Shown here in pieces: positions 1 to 6,145 of a stretch of 7,248 nt of DNA. The notes under the pieces were generated by a model, which worked only from the letters and a program-made list of their open reading frames with translations, had not been told where the DNA came from and made no database searches. Every line of letters starts with the position of its first letter. Within the stretch, counting starts at the first letter, position 1. Both the position numbers and the translations under genes were made by a program. Source of the stretch: Chitinophagaceae bacterium (lineage in GTDB: Bacteria; Bacteroidota; Bacteroidia; Chitinophagales; Chitinophagaceae); assembly GCA_947463755.1 (NCBI GenBank), contig CANHUK010000071.1:1-7248 (forward strand), written 5' to 3'.

Positions 1-2
1 AG

Positions 3-1250
3 TCTTCCCGTTTTGGTAAGAACTCCCGCAGTGGTTTCTTCCCTGCAGTCTCTGCCGGATGGATCATTTCCAACGAGAAATTCATGCGCACACTCCCGGT
101 CGTCAGCTTCCTGAAACTCCGTGCATCATGGGGTCAGGTGGGTAACGCTGAGATCGGCAACTTCCCGCAGCTCGGTCTGTTCGCAGGAGATGCCGGTTAC
201 GCCGGAAACGCCGGTCAGCGCCCCTCTCAGTTGGCTAACCCCGACCTGAGCTGGGAAACCACAGAGCAACTGGACGCAGGCCTTGATTTCGGTTTGTTCA
301 ACAACCGTGTTACGGGTGAGATCGATTACTATGTCAAGAAGACCACAGGCCTCCTGCTGAACGTGAATATCCCCGCTACCACCGGCTTCCTCAGCCAGGT
401 ACGCAACGTGGGTAAGCTCGAAAACAGCGGTTATGAGTTCGTATTGAATACGCAGAACCTGGTGGGCAAGTTCAAATGGAGCACCAATGTTAACCTCGCC
501 CTGAACAAAGGTAAGGTCACCGATATCCAGGGCCAGATCATCGAAGGCGGCGTCAGCAGCATGAACCGCGTCGAGGAAGGCTATAATGTCGGTGTTTTCT
601 TTACGCCTGAGTTCGCAGGTGTAGATCCCGCCAACGGTAACGCATTGTTCTACAAGAACACCAAGAAAGCCGATGGTACCCGCGACCGGACGACGACTGC
701 TGTTTACAGCGAAGCTCAGCGTGTGGTAGTAGGTGATCCGAACCCGGACCTGATCTATGGTTTCACCAACAACTTCTCTTACAAGGGCATCGATCTGTCT
801 GTATTCTTTAACGGCGTATCCGGTAATCAGAACAACATCTACGGTATGGGTCGCTACTCATCCGCGAGCATGCTGTATGAGGATAACAACACCGCCGATC
901 AGCTTCGCCGCTGGAGGAAAGCAGGTGACGTTACTGATATCCCGCAGGTACGTCTGTACCGCGTGAATGGCTCACAGGCCAGCAGCCGGTACATCGTGGA
1001 TGGCTCTTATATGCGTCTGCGTAATGTAACCCTGGGTTACACCTTCAGCAACGACCTGTTGCGCAAGGCCAAGATGGAGAAACTCCGCGTGTATGTTTCC
1101 GCACAGAATCTGGCCACCTTCACCAAGTATCCTTACTGGGATCCCGAAGTGAACGCCGACTCCTTCGACTCCAACATCGCCAAGGGTAACGACTTCTATA
1201 CGCCGCCGCAGCCCCGTACCTTCCTGGTGGGTATCAATGTCAACCTCTAA
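3..1250 (+). CDS. SusC/RagA-family TonB-dependent outer-membrane receptor, C-terminal part (5' end outside window)
   Basis: The open frame enters from the left edge, so the first complete codon is at position 3 and the methionine at 84 is internal. The 415 visible residues are the C-terminal portion of a family whose members usually have about 1000 residues. Typical SusC/RagA signatures are SSRFGKNSRSGFFPAVSAGW at the left edge, FLKLRASWGQVGN, the NPDLSWETTEQLDAGLDFGL block, SYMRLRNVTLGY and the terminal PPQPRTFLVGINVNL. These belong to the 22-strand beta barrel; the plug and TonB box lie upstream. The protein imports a glycan or oligomer across the outer membrane using TonB energy, with a SusD lipoprotein as lid. 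The gene for such a lipoprotein starts 20 nt downstream, so the two are almost certainly co-transcribed. No frameshift or internal stop is visible. The substrate cannot be told from this part. Confidence 0.96.
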   Translation, partial: SSRFGKNSRSGFFPAVSAGWIISNEKFMRTLPVVSFLKLRASWGQVGNAEIGNFPQLGLFAGDAGYAGNAGQRPSQLANPDLSWETTEQLDAGLDFGLFNNRVTGEIDYYVKKTTGLLLNVNIPATTGFLSQVRNVGKLENSGYEFVLNTQNLVGKFKWSTNVNLALNKGKVTDIQGQIIEGGVSSMNRVEEGYNVGVFFTPEFAGVDPANGNALFYKNTKKADGTRDRTTTAVYSEAQRVVVGDPNPDLIYGFTNNFSYKGIDLSVFFNGVSGNQNNIYGMGRYSSASMLYEDNNTADQLRRWRKAGDVTDIPQVRLYRVNGSQASSRYIVDGSYMRLRNVTLGYTFSNDLLRKAKMEKLRVYVSAQNLATFTKYPYWDPEVNADSFDSNIAKGNDFYTPPQPRTFLVGINVNL

Positions 1251-1270
1251 TCTCTAAATCAGAACTGATC

Positions 1271-2656
1271 ATGAAAATAAAGAACATAGCTTTCGGGAAA
1301 TACCTGACCGCCATCCTGGCGACGGGTATCCTGACGGTCGGATGCTCAAAGCGTCTTGACATCGGACCCTACCAGAGCATTGCCGAAAACGCGGCCCTCA
1401 ATACGGAAGGTGACGTACTCGTGACCCTCATCGGTGCGTATGACGGTCTGCAAAACGCAGCAGGATGGGGCGGTGAGATCATGGTCCTCAACGACCTGAT
1501 CGGCAACACCGCCAACATCAACTTCACCGGTACCTTCGCCGGTCTGAATGATGCCTACAATGGTCTGATGGTATCCAATAACAGCTTCGCAACCGGCACA
1601 TGGAATGCAGCTTACAGCTGTATCAACCGCGCTAACAACGTGCTGAGCGCGATCGACAAGGTGACATCCTCTCCGGCCAAGAAAAGTTCGGTCGAAGGCG
1701 AGGCACTCTTCATTCGTGCCTCCATGTACTTCGAACTCGTACGTCTCTTCGCCAAGCCAGTAGGAGACGGTGATGCCACCCAGAACCCCGGTGTCCCCCT
1801 CGTATTGACGCCTACCCGCGGTGTGACCGATGCCGACTATCGCGCCCGTGCCTCTGTGAAGGCCGTGTACGATCAGGTGATTGCCGACCTCACCAAGGCT
1901 GAAAGCCTGCTGCCTTCAAGCAACGGTTTCTATGCCAATAAGTGGGCCGCCGCCGCCATGCTGGCACGCGTGCAACTGCAGAACAGGAACTTCACCGAGG
2001 CCGGAGCTGCTGCTAGCCGGGTCATCACCGGAAGTGGCCGCACCCTGAACCCGGATTTCACAAAGCTTTGGTTCACCTTCATCAACAACGGTGGAAGCAC
2101 GCCTTCCGAATACCTGTTTGCTGTGAAGGTTACGGCTCAGGACGGATCGAACTCCATCAACACCTACTTCGGACGTACCATCTCCGGTATGCCCGGAACA
2201 GCCGGTCGCAGTGACTGCAAGGTCAGGACCGCCCACATCTCTCAGTATGAAGCAGGTGACAAGCGGAACTACTTCGTCCTCTCCGGTGGTAGCTACTATT
2301 CCATGAAGCACCTCGACCGCTTCGGTGATGTGCCCGTGATCCGTCTGGCGGAAATGTACCTCACCCGTGCTGAAGCCAACTTCCGGAATAGCACCTCCGT
2401 AGGCGCTACACCGCTCGCTGATGTGAACATCATCCGCGCACGTGCCGGACTGGCCCCGCTCACAACGGTCAACCTCGCCGCCATCGTGAAGGAACGCACA
2501 CTGGAACTGGCTTTCGAAGGACATAACCTGCATGATGTAAAGCGTCTGCAGACCTCCGTTGGAAGCTTCCCATGGAACTCTCCTAAGCTCATCATGCCCA
2601 TCCCGCAGCGGGAAATGGACGTGAACAAGAAGCTGGTGCAGAATACCGGTTATTGA
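1271..2656 (+). CDS. SusD/RagB-family nutrient-binding outer-membrane lipoprotein
   Basis: Complete 461-residue protein, within the usual SusD range (about 450-550). It begins with a lipoprotein signal: basic start MKIK, hydrophobic stretch around residues 11-23, and lipobox LTVGC with the lipidated cysteine at residue 25. The body is helical and TPR-like (about 197-252) and includes EALFIRASMYFELVRLF (144-160). The C-terminal half has the family hallmarks VIRLAEMYLTRAEA (356-369), VNIIRARAGL (385-394), RTLELAFEGH (409-418) and PIPQREMDVN (443-452). By family knowledge it sits on the cell surface, caps the SusC barrel encoded just upstream, and captures substrate. The ATG at 1271 is supported by the signal peptide. 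The strong terminator 18 nt after the stop ends the operon, so no degradative enzyme is encoded with the pair downstream. Substrate unknown. Confidence 0.96.
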   Translation: MKIKNIAFGKYLTAILATGILTVGCSKRLDIGPYQSIAENAALNTEGDVLVTLIGAYDGLQNAAGWGGEIMVLNDLIGNTANINFTGTFAGLNDAYNGLMVSNNSFATGTWNAAYSCINRANNVLSAIDKVTSSPAKKSSVEGEALFIRASMYFELVRLFAKPVGDGDATQNPGVPLVLTPTRGVTDADYRARASVKAVYDQVIADLTKAESLLPSSNGFYANKWAAAAMLARVQLQNRNFTEAGAAASRVITGSGRTLNPDFTKLWFTFINNGGSTPSEYLFAVKVTAQDGSNSINTYFGRTISGMPGTAGRSDCKVRTAHISQYEAGDKRNYFVLSGGSYYSMKHLDRFGDVPVIRLAEMYLTRAEANFRNSTSVGATPLADVNIIRARAGLAPLTTVNLAAIVKERTLELAFEGHNLHDVKRLQTSVGSFPWNSPKLIMPIPQREMDVNKKLVQNTGY

Positions 2657-2673
2657 TCCGAGCAGTTAGATCC

Positions 2674-2717
2674 CATAAAAAAACAGCGAAGGTTAACTCC
2701 TTCGCTGTTTTTTTATG
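2674..2717. terminator. Symmetric (bidirectional) intrinsic terminator between convergent genes
   Basis: A perfect 19-bp inverted repeat has arms at 2674-2692 and 2699-2717 around a 6-nt loop (TTAACT). The core stem is CAGCGAAGG/CCTTCGCTG. Seven A precede it on the left and seven T follow on the right, so each strand reads as a stem followed by a U tract. It lies 18 nt after the SusD stop on + and 38 nt after the alkylation-repair gene stop on -, which fits one element terminating both units. Confidence 0.92.
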
Positions 2718-2755
2718 CCCTGATTCTTGCGGCCATCGATGCAACAGGTATGCGG

Positions 2756-3484
2756 TCATTGTCTTACATCCCTGCCAAGGTATGCCCTCCTGACAGGTTC
2801 ATCCATTTTTTCGATTGCATAGCGAAGCATGGTGCGCGGCATGGTTTCCGCGTATTTGTATAGGAATTCTTCCACCATTGCGGGCTTACGCTTCCATGCT
2901 TCACGGAGCATCCATCCCGATGCCTTGTGCATGAGATCATGCGGATGATCCAGGAATTTCTCGGCCAGTTGCAAGCAATCATCCAGATCACCCTGTCTGA
3001 TGAAATGCAGTGTAGCCACCATCGCGATGCGGTTGTCCCACAGCAAACCCGATTCCGCCAGGCGGTAAAGGATGTCGCGGTCACGTTGCTCCAGCCACCG
3101 GCCCAATACAATATGTGCCGATGAATCCACCAGATCCCAGTTGTTGATCCTTGCCGTTTTTGAGAGATAAAGATCCACCCAGGGTTTGCCCATACCTGTT
3201 GGGAAGTCTCGCTCGAAGCCAAGATTCAGCAGAAAAACGGCCGTGAGTCGAACTTCGTGATATTCGGAATCCAACAGTTGACCTACTGTTTCCACGTCGA
3301 TGACTTTTTTGTAACGACCTGCGAGGGCGCGCTGCTGCGGAACGGAGATGCCCAGAAATACATCCCCGGCACCGTACTGCCCGGGGCCGGTCTTGAAGAA
3401 CCTCGCTGTTTGGAAGGCGCGATCAGGATCTGACAGCGCCTTGAGTGATCGGACGATCTCTGCCGTCAGTTGGGAAGATTTCAT
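2756..3484 (-). CDS. AlkD-like DNA alkylation repair enzyme (HEAT-like-repeat DNA glycosylase)
   Basis: Complete 242-residue protein of the AlkD family, all-helical DNA glycosylases built of HEAT-like repeats that excise positively charged alkylated bases such as 3-methyladenine and 7-methylguanine. The residues that matter in Bacillus cereus AlkD (W109, D113, R148, W187) have counterparts at the expected spacing: W116 and D120 in INNWDLVDSS, R152 in WDNRIAMVATLHFI, and W191 in MHKASGWMLREAWKR. Length matches the family (about 220-240). The ATG at 3484 directly precedes a family-like N-terminus with no in-frame alternative needed; no Shine-Dalgarno is visible, as is usual in Bacteroidota. It lies 108 nt downstream of the arsenate reductase gene on the same strand, so it may share its transcript or have its own promoter; no strong promoter motif stands out in the gap. 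The protein is cytoplasmic. Confidence 0.93.
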   Translation of the reverse strand: MKSSQLTAEIVRSLKALSDPDRAFQTARFFKTGPGQYGAGDVFLGISVPQQRALAGRYKKVIDVETVGQLLDSEYHEVRLTAVFLLNLGFERDFPTGMGKPWVDLYLSKTARINNWDLVDSSAHIVLGRWLEQRDRDILYRLAESGLLWDNRIAMVATLHFIRQGDLDDCLQLAEKFLDHPHDLMHKASGWMLREAWKRKPAMVEEFLYKYAETMPRTMLRYAIEKMDEPVRRAYLGRDVRQ

Positions 3485-3592
3485 AAGAAACCATTTATTT
3501 CGATGTAACCACTTTGCGGGAGCAGGCTATCAATCATTCCATATCAACGTACATGGATCTTTTCGGTTATTCGTGAGCGTTAGTATGCTATA

Positions 3593-4012
3593 TTACCCGA
3601 TCCGCTCCGCCACAAACCTCCGGCAGTATTCTCTTATCCTGTCCCGCGATGCCGCAAAGGCAGCCCGGATCTCCTCCTCCGTACCCGTCACGATCGAGGG
3701 ATCCGGGAAGTCCTCATGCAAATGCACCGCATCCGACGGAAACCAGGGACATTGTTCCCTACTCATATCACACACGGTGAGCACATAATCAAAGTCCATC
3801 CCCCGATACTGATCCAGTCCGTTCGAAGAATGACCCGAGATGTCAATCCCATCCTCCGCCATCGTGGCGATGGCCCGGGGATGTACTTCCGAGGCTACCA
3901 GCCCGGCACTGTATATCTCGGCACGATCCCCCGCGAAATGTTTGAGATAACCTTCCGTGATCTGACTCCTGCACTTGTTGGCGGTACACAGGACGAGAAT
4001 GCGCAGTTTCAT
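3593..4012 (-). CDS. arsC: Arsenate reductase, thioredoxin-coupled low-molecular-weight phosphatase fold
   Basis: A 139-residue protein starting MKLRILVLC. The P-loop CTANKCRS (C9 to S16) follows the CX5RS pattern of low-molecular-weight phosphatases. Two further cysteines, C81 and C88 in VLTVCDMSREQCPWFP, are 7 residues apart like C82 and C89 of the pI258 ArsC, and a DP pair (D104-P105 in DFPDPS) supplies the general acid. The full cysteine set favours a thioredoxin-dependent arsenate reductase (As(V) to As(III)) over a plain tyrosine phosphatase. The ATG at 4012 is chosen because the P-loop normally begins within about 10 residues of the start; an upstream in-frame ATG at 4111 would add 33 unrelated residues and run into the divergent gene's control region. 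No arsR, ACR3 or arsB is visible, so the gene is separated from the usual arsenic operon. It is divergent from the dehydrogenase, with 114 nt between starts. Confidence 0.9.
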   Translation of the reverse strand: MKLRILVLCTANKCRSQITEGYLKHFAGDRAEIYSAGLVASEVHPRAIATMAEDGIDISGHSSNGLDQYRGMDFDYVLTVCDMSREQCPWFPSDAVHLHEDFPDPSIVTGTEEEIRAAFAASRDRIREYCRRFVAERIG

Positions 4013-4126
4013 GAATAAGATTTGACCCAAAACTACATCCTTCAGCCCCATCCACCGCCTCAATTCAGTAGTTCCGCTAATTTCCATGATTTCAGTATAT
4101 TCAACATTCAATCAAAACATCAAAGG

Positions 4127-4900
4127 ATGCAGGGCCATCTGACTACTCGACTCAAGGGAAAAACCGCCATCGTCACCGGCGCCGGACAAGGCATCGGACT
4201 TGAGATCTGTCGCACCCTGCTCCTCGATGGTTGCCGCGTGGTGCTCAACGAGATCGACCCCGCCCTTGCGGATGCCGCTTCCGACAAACTGGCGGGACTC
4301 GGTGGTCTTGAGATCGTTCCAGGTGATGCCGGAGAGGCAGCCATCATTCAGCAGATGGTCGACACTGCAGTGAAACACTTTGGTCAGCTCGACATCGTCA
4401 TTGCCAACGCGGGCATCACCCTGTTCGGAGACTTCCTGTCCTATCCCGAAGCGGACCTGCGGCGGGTCCTCGACCTGAACGCGGCCGGCACCTTCCTGCT
4501 CGCTCAGGCCGCCGCCCGGCAGATGGTCAGCCAGGGGACAGGTGGGTCGCTGCTCTTCATGTCCTCCGTCGTCGGACACCAGGCACACAAAGGCCTGGCC
4601 GCCTATGCCATGACAAAGGCCGCCCTGGAAATGCTGGCCAAGAATCTGGTCATCGAACTCTCCGGATATGGCATCAATGTGAACACTATCGCCCCGGGCG
4701 CCACCCTCACTGAACGGACCCTCGAAGACGCAAACTACACAGCCATCTGGTCTGAGATCACCCCCATGCGCCGGCCCGCCACCGTGGGCGACATCGCCGC
4801 CGTCGCCCGCTTCCTGGTATCCGACGAAGCACGACACATCACCGGACAATCCCTCATCATCGACGGCGGCTGGACCTCCGTCAGCCCCAACCCATACTAA
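4127..4900 (+). CDS. Short-chain dehydrogenase/reductase (SDR), probably NAD-dependent sugar or alcohol dehydrogenase
   Basis: A 257-residue classical SDR. The Rossmann glycine motif TGAGQGIG is at 17-24, the NAG motif at 94-96 (VIANAG), the helix-4 asparagine at N118 (LDLNAAGTF), the catalytic serine in the FMSSVVG block (S146/S147), and the YxxxK pair at Y160/K164. An acidic residue at the end of beta-2 (NEID, E42) suggests NAD(H) rather than NADP(H). The C-terminus has IAPGATLTERT and ITGQSLIIDGGWTS, both typical of the family. The ATG at 4127 is preferred because it gives normal family length and puts the dinucleotide-binding strand at residue 13; the frame is open back to a TTG at 4022, but that extension looks non-coding. 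AAAGG abuts the ATG, too close to act as a normal ribosome site. The stop is 3 nt before the SMP-30 lactonase gene, so the pair is translated together. Likely reaction (inference): oxidation of an aldose to its lactone. Confidence 0.93.
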   Translation: MQGHLTTRLKGKTAIVTGAGQGIGLEICRTLLLDGCRVVLNEIDPALADAASDKLAGLGGLEIVPGDAGEAAIIQQMVDTAVKHFGQLDIVIANAGITLFGDFLSYPEADLRRVLDLNAAGTFLLAQAAARQMVSQGTGGSLLFMSSVVGHQAHKGLAAYAMTKAALEMLAKNLVIELSGYGINVNTIAPGATLTERTLEDANYTAIWSEITPMRRPATVGDIAAVARFLVSDEARHITGQSLIIDGGWTSVSPNPY

Positions 4901-4903
4901 ACC

Positions 4904-5788
4904 ATGGCACGCAACATCGAAAGGGTGGGTGACACCCTCAGCCAGCTTGGAGAAGGTCCCGTATGGGACGACCGCACCGGAACCCTTCTTTGGGTGGACA
5001 TCATCCGGGGCCATGTCCATCTGTTAAAGACCGCAACCGCCGCCTATCGCCGCCTTGATCTCGGTGAAATGGTCGGTGTCGTCGCCCTCCGCGAAAACGG
5101 AAAGCTCATCGCCGGTGTCAAAAGCGGAATCGCCGATGTGGACATCCTAACGGGAACGCTTACCCGAAGATTCGCACCGGAAAGCCACCTGCCCGACAAC
5201 CGCTTCAACGACGGGAAATGCGACCCTGCCGGGCGTTTCTGGGCCGGCACGATGCCGATCTCGGGTAGTGGCCCGCATGGCAGCCTCTATCTCGTTGGAA
5301 AGGAAGGCAGTTTGCATCGCATGGTCACGGGCGTCACCATCTCGAACGGACTCGCCTGGAGTCTCGACCGGAAAAAAATGTACTACATCGACACCCCCAC
5401 CTTTGAAGTGGCCTGCTTCGATTACGATGATACCACCGGGTCGATCGACCGGCGTCGCACGGCCTTCAAAATTCCGCGCACAGAAGGGGCACCAGATGGC
5501 ATGACCATCGATGCAGAAGGCATGTTATGGGTTGCTCACTGGGGCGGCTGGCAAGTGACCCGTTGGGATCCGGAAAAAGGACCGAAGATCGATCAGATCA
5601 AACTACCCGTCTCCAATGTCACCTCCTGTACCTTCGGAGGATCCGACCTGCGGGATCTTTACATCACCTCCGCCCGGGAGGGATTGACCGCAGGACAACT
5701 GGAAGCACAACCTTTGGCCGGTAGTCTTTTCGTTGTCAAACAATCTGAATGGAAGGGAATGTATGCCTCCAGGTTCGGAGGTGTGTAA
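4904..5788 (+). CDS. SMP-30/gluconolactonase/LRE family lactonase
   Basis: Complete 294-residue six-bladed beta-propeller of the SMP-30 (regucalcin/gluconolactonase) family, at normal length. The metal site known from human SMP30 (E18, N154, D204) is matched by E17 in QLGEGPVW, N148 in VTISNGLAWS and D198 in GAPDGMTID. The substrate-contact residues corresponding to R101 and N103 are R100 and N102 in the DNRFNDGKCDPAGRFWAG block. The protein starts MARN with no signal peptide, so it is cytoplasmic. By family knowledge it hydrolyses aldono-1,4- or 1,5-lactones using a divalent metal. Sitting 3 nt after the SDR gene, it most likely opens the lactone that the dehydrogenase makes, an oxidative route for a sugar such as L-arabinose, D-xylose, galactose or L-fucose. 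No dehydratase or aldolase for later steps is present, so the sugar is undetermined. Confidence 0.94.
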   Translation: MARNIERVGDTLSQLGEGPVWDDRTGTLLWVDIIRGHVHLLKTATAAYRRLDLGEMVGVVALRENGKLIAGVKSGIADVDILTGTLTRRFAPESHLPDNRFNDGKCDPAGRFWAGTMPISGSGPHGSLYLVGKEGSLHRMVTGVTISNGLAWSLDRKKMYYIDTPTFEVACFDYDDTTGSIDRRRTAFKIPRTEGAPDGMTIDAEGMLWVAHWGGWQVTRWDPEKGPKIDQIKLPVSNVTSCTFGGSDLRDLYITSAREGLTAGQLEAQPLAGSLFVVKQSEWKGMYASRFGGV

Positions 5789-5811
5789 GCCAAAGAATGC
5801 CCGTGAATTCG

Positions 5812-5835
5812 TCCCCGGTAGCAGATGTCCGGGGA
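5812..5835 (+). terminator. GC-rich hairpin after the lactonase gene, possible weak terminator
   Basis: A perfect 7-bp stem (TCCCCGG, 5812-5818; CCGGGGA, 5829-5835) encloses a 10-nt loop. It begins 23 nt after the lactonase stop, where a terminator is expected. There is no T run after it on either strand, so intrinsic termination would be weak; it could instead protect the 3' end of the mRNA. Confidence 0.35.
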
Positions 5836-5895
5836 AATTACAATCCCGTTGCAATGAAGGGATGCATACCTGTCTTCGGTCTGTGAATGACCGGG

Positions 5896-5931
5896 TGATC
5901 AGGATATAACGGTGACCAGGATGATCAGGAT
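5896..5931. repeat. Three short direct repeats, TGAYCAGGAT
   Basis: TGATCAGGAT occurs at 5896-5905 and 5922-5931, with TGACCAGGAT at 5913-5922; the last two overlap by one base. On the minus strand the same bases read as repeated ATCCTGRTCA, giving the isoleucine, leucine and valine codons of the tiny hydrophobic frame there. Confidence 0.6.
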
Positions 5932-5967
5932 CACTGTGACGGCGAAAACTATGTCATTTTGCTTCAT
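5899..5967 (-). CDS. Possible 22-residue hydrophobic microprotein (very uncertain)
   Basis: A minus-strand frame from ATG (5967) to TGA (5899) encodes 22 residues with a polar start (MKQND) followed by about 16 almost entirely hydrophobic residues (I, V, L, A, F, T), enough for one membrane helix. This is the layout of small membrane subunits and type I toxin peptides. Upstream on its strand is an A+T-rich zone with TATATTTA, a partial match to the Bacteroidota -7 element. Against it, there is no ribosome site, and the hydrophobic half comes from the short TGAYCAGGAT repeats, which would give this composition by chance. I know of no family it matches. Confidence 0.15.
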   Translation of the reverse strand: MKQNDIVFAVTVILIILVTVIS

Positions 5968-5986
5968 GGCTGGCAACAATCGGAGT

Positions 5987-6016
5987 TTTACGAATGCTTG
6001 TATCGTAAATATACGA
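5987..6016. promoter_or_regulatory. Cluster of three TACGA half-sites, candidate operator
   Basis: TTTACGA (5987-5993) and TCGTAAA (6003-6009) form a perfect 7-bp inverted repeat with a 9-nt spacer. The second arm also pairs as TCGTA/TACGA (6003-6007, 6012-6016) with a 4-nt spacer. The sites lie about 130-160 nt before the sorting-protein remnant and 20-50 nt before the minus-strand microframe. Dimeric repressors use sites of this form, but no regulator is identified and no regulator gene is nearby. Confidence 0.35.
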
Positions 6017-6073
6017 AAAAATATACTCATTTTAAAGTATTTCGGTCATTTTTTGGGGATTTAACAGTTTACA

Positions 6074-6125
6074 GATGGATCATCCATCAGGCGGATCGAT
6101 GATCCTTGTCATGGTCCGGACCGGA
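6074..6125. repeat. Group of small palindromes before the sorting-protein remnant
   Basis: Three dyads follow each other: GATGGAT-C-ATCCATC (6074-6088), GGATC-GAT-GATCC (6093-6105), and the perfect palindrome GGTCCGGACC (6113-6122), overlapped by TCCGG-A-CCGGA (6115-6125). They end 20 nt before the ATG at 6146. They could be protein-binding sites or leader structure; GGATC-rich sequence also produces short dyads by chance. Confidence 0.3.
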
Positions 6126-6145
6126 TGTAATGCCGAAGTTGGCGT

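Larger units (their letters stand above)
5789..6145. other. Intergenic region of 357 bases with hairpin, short repeats and operator-like sites but no convincing gene
   Basis: No open frame here shows coding character; the only candidate is a 22-codon minus-strand hydrophobic frame listed separately. From left to right it contains a GC-rich hairpin just after the lactonase gene, three 10-bp TGAYCAGGAT repeats, three TACGA half-sites, an A+T-rich patch from about 6001 to 6070, and a group of small dyads next to the start of the sorting-protein remnant. It presumably once carried that operon's promoter. Confidence 0.7.

Noticed and set aside
1916..2533. Minus-strand frame of 205 codons inside the SusD gene
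   Set aside because: It lies wholly opposite a clear SusD coding region and has no family features, so it is an antisense shadow; the same applies to the frame at 2296-2628.
3348..3788. Plus-strand frame of 146 codons spanning the repair and arsenate reductase genes
   Set aside because: It is antisense to the ends of two well-supported genes and crosses their intergenic gap, with no domain features.
4010..4111. 33-codon N-terminal extension of the arsenate reductase from ATG 4111
   Set aside because: The P-loop of this family sits near the N-terminus; the extension matches nothing and covers the divergent control region.
4022..4126. 35-codon N-terminal extension of the dehydrogenase from TTG 4022
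   Set aside because: It has low-complexity composition (proline, serine, histidine), a rare start codon, and would push the Rossmann motif far from its normal place; ATG 4127 gives the usual length.
4013..4126. Specific promoters for the divergent arsenate reductase and dehydrogenase genes
   Set aside because: The 114-nt gap must hold control sequences, but TATATTCA and similar matches to the -7 element lack a properly spaced -33 partner, so I could not support a site.
4112..5020. Minus-strand open frame of 302 codons opposite the dehydrogenase and lactonase start
   Set aside because: It is the antisense shadow of two genes with complete family motifs; its product is Gly/Asp/His-rich with no recognisable domain, as GC-rich antisense frames usually are.
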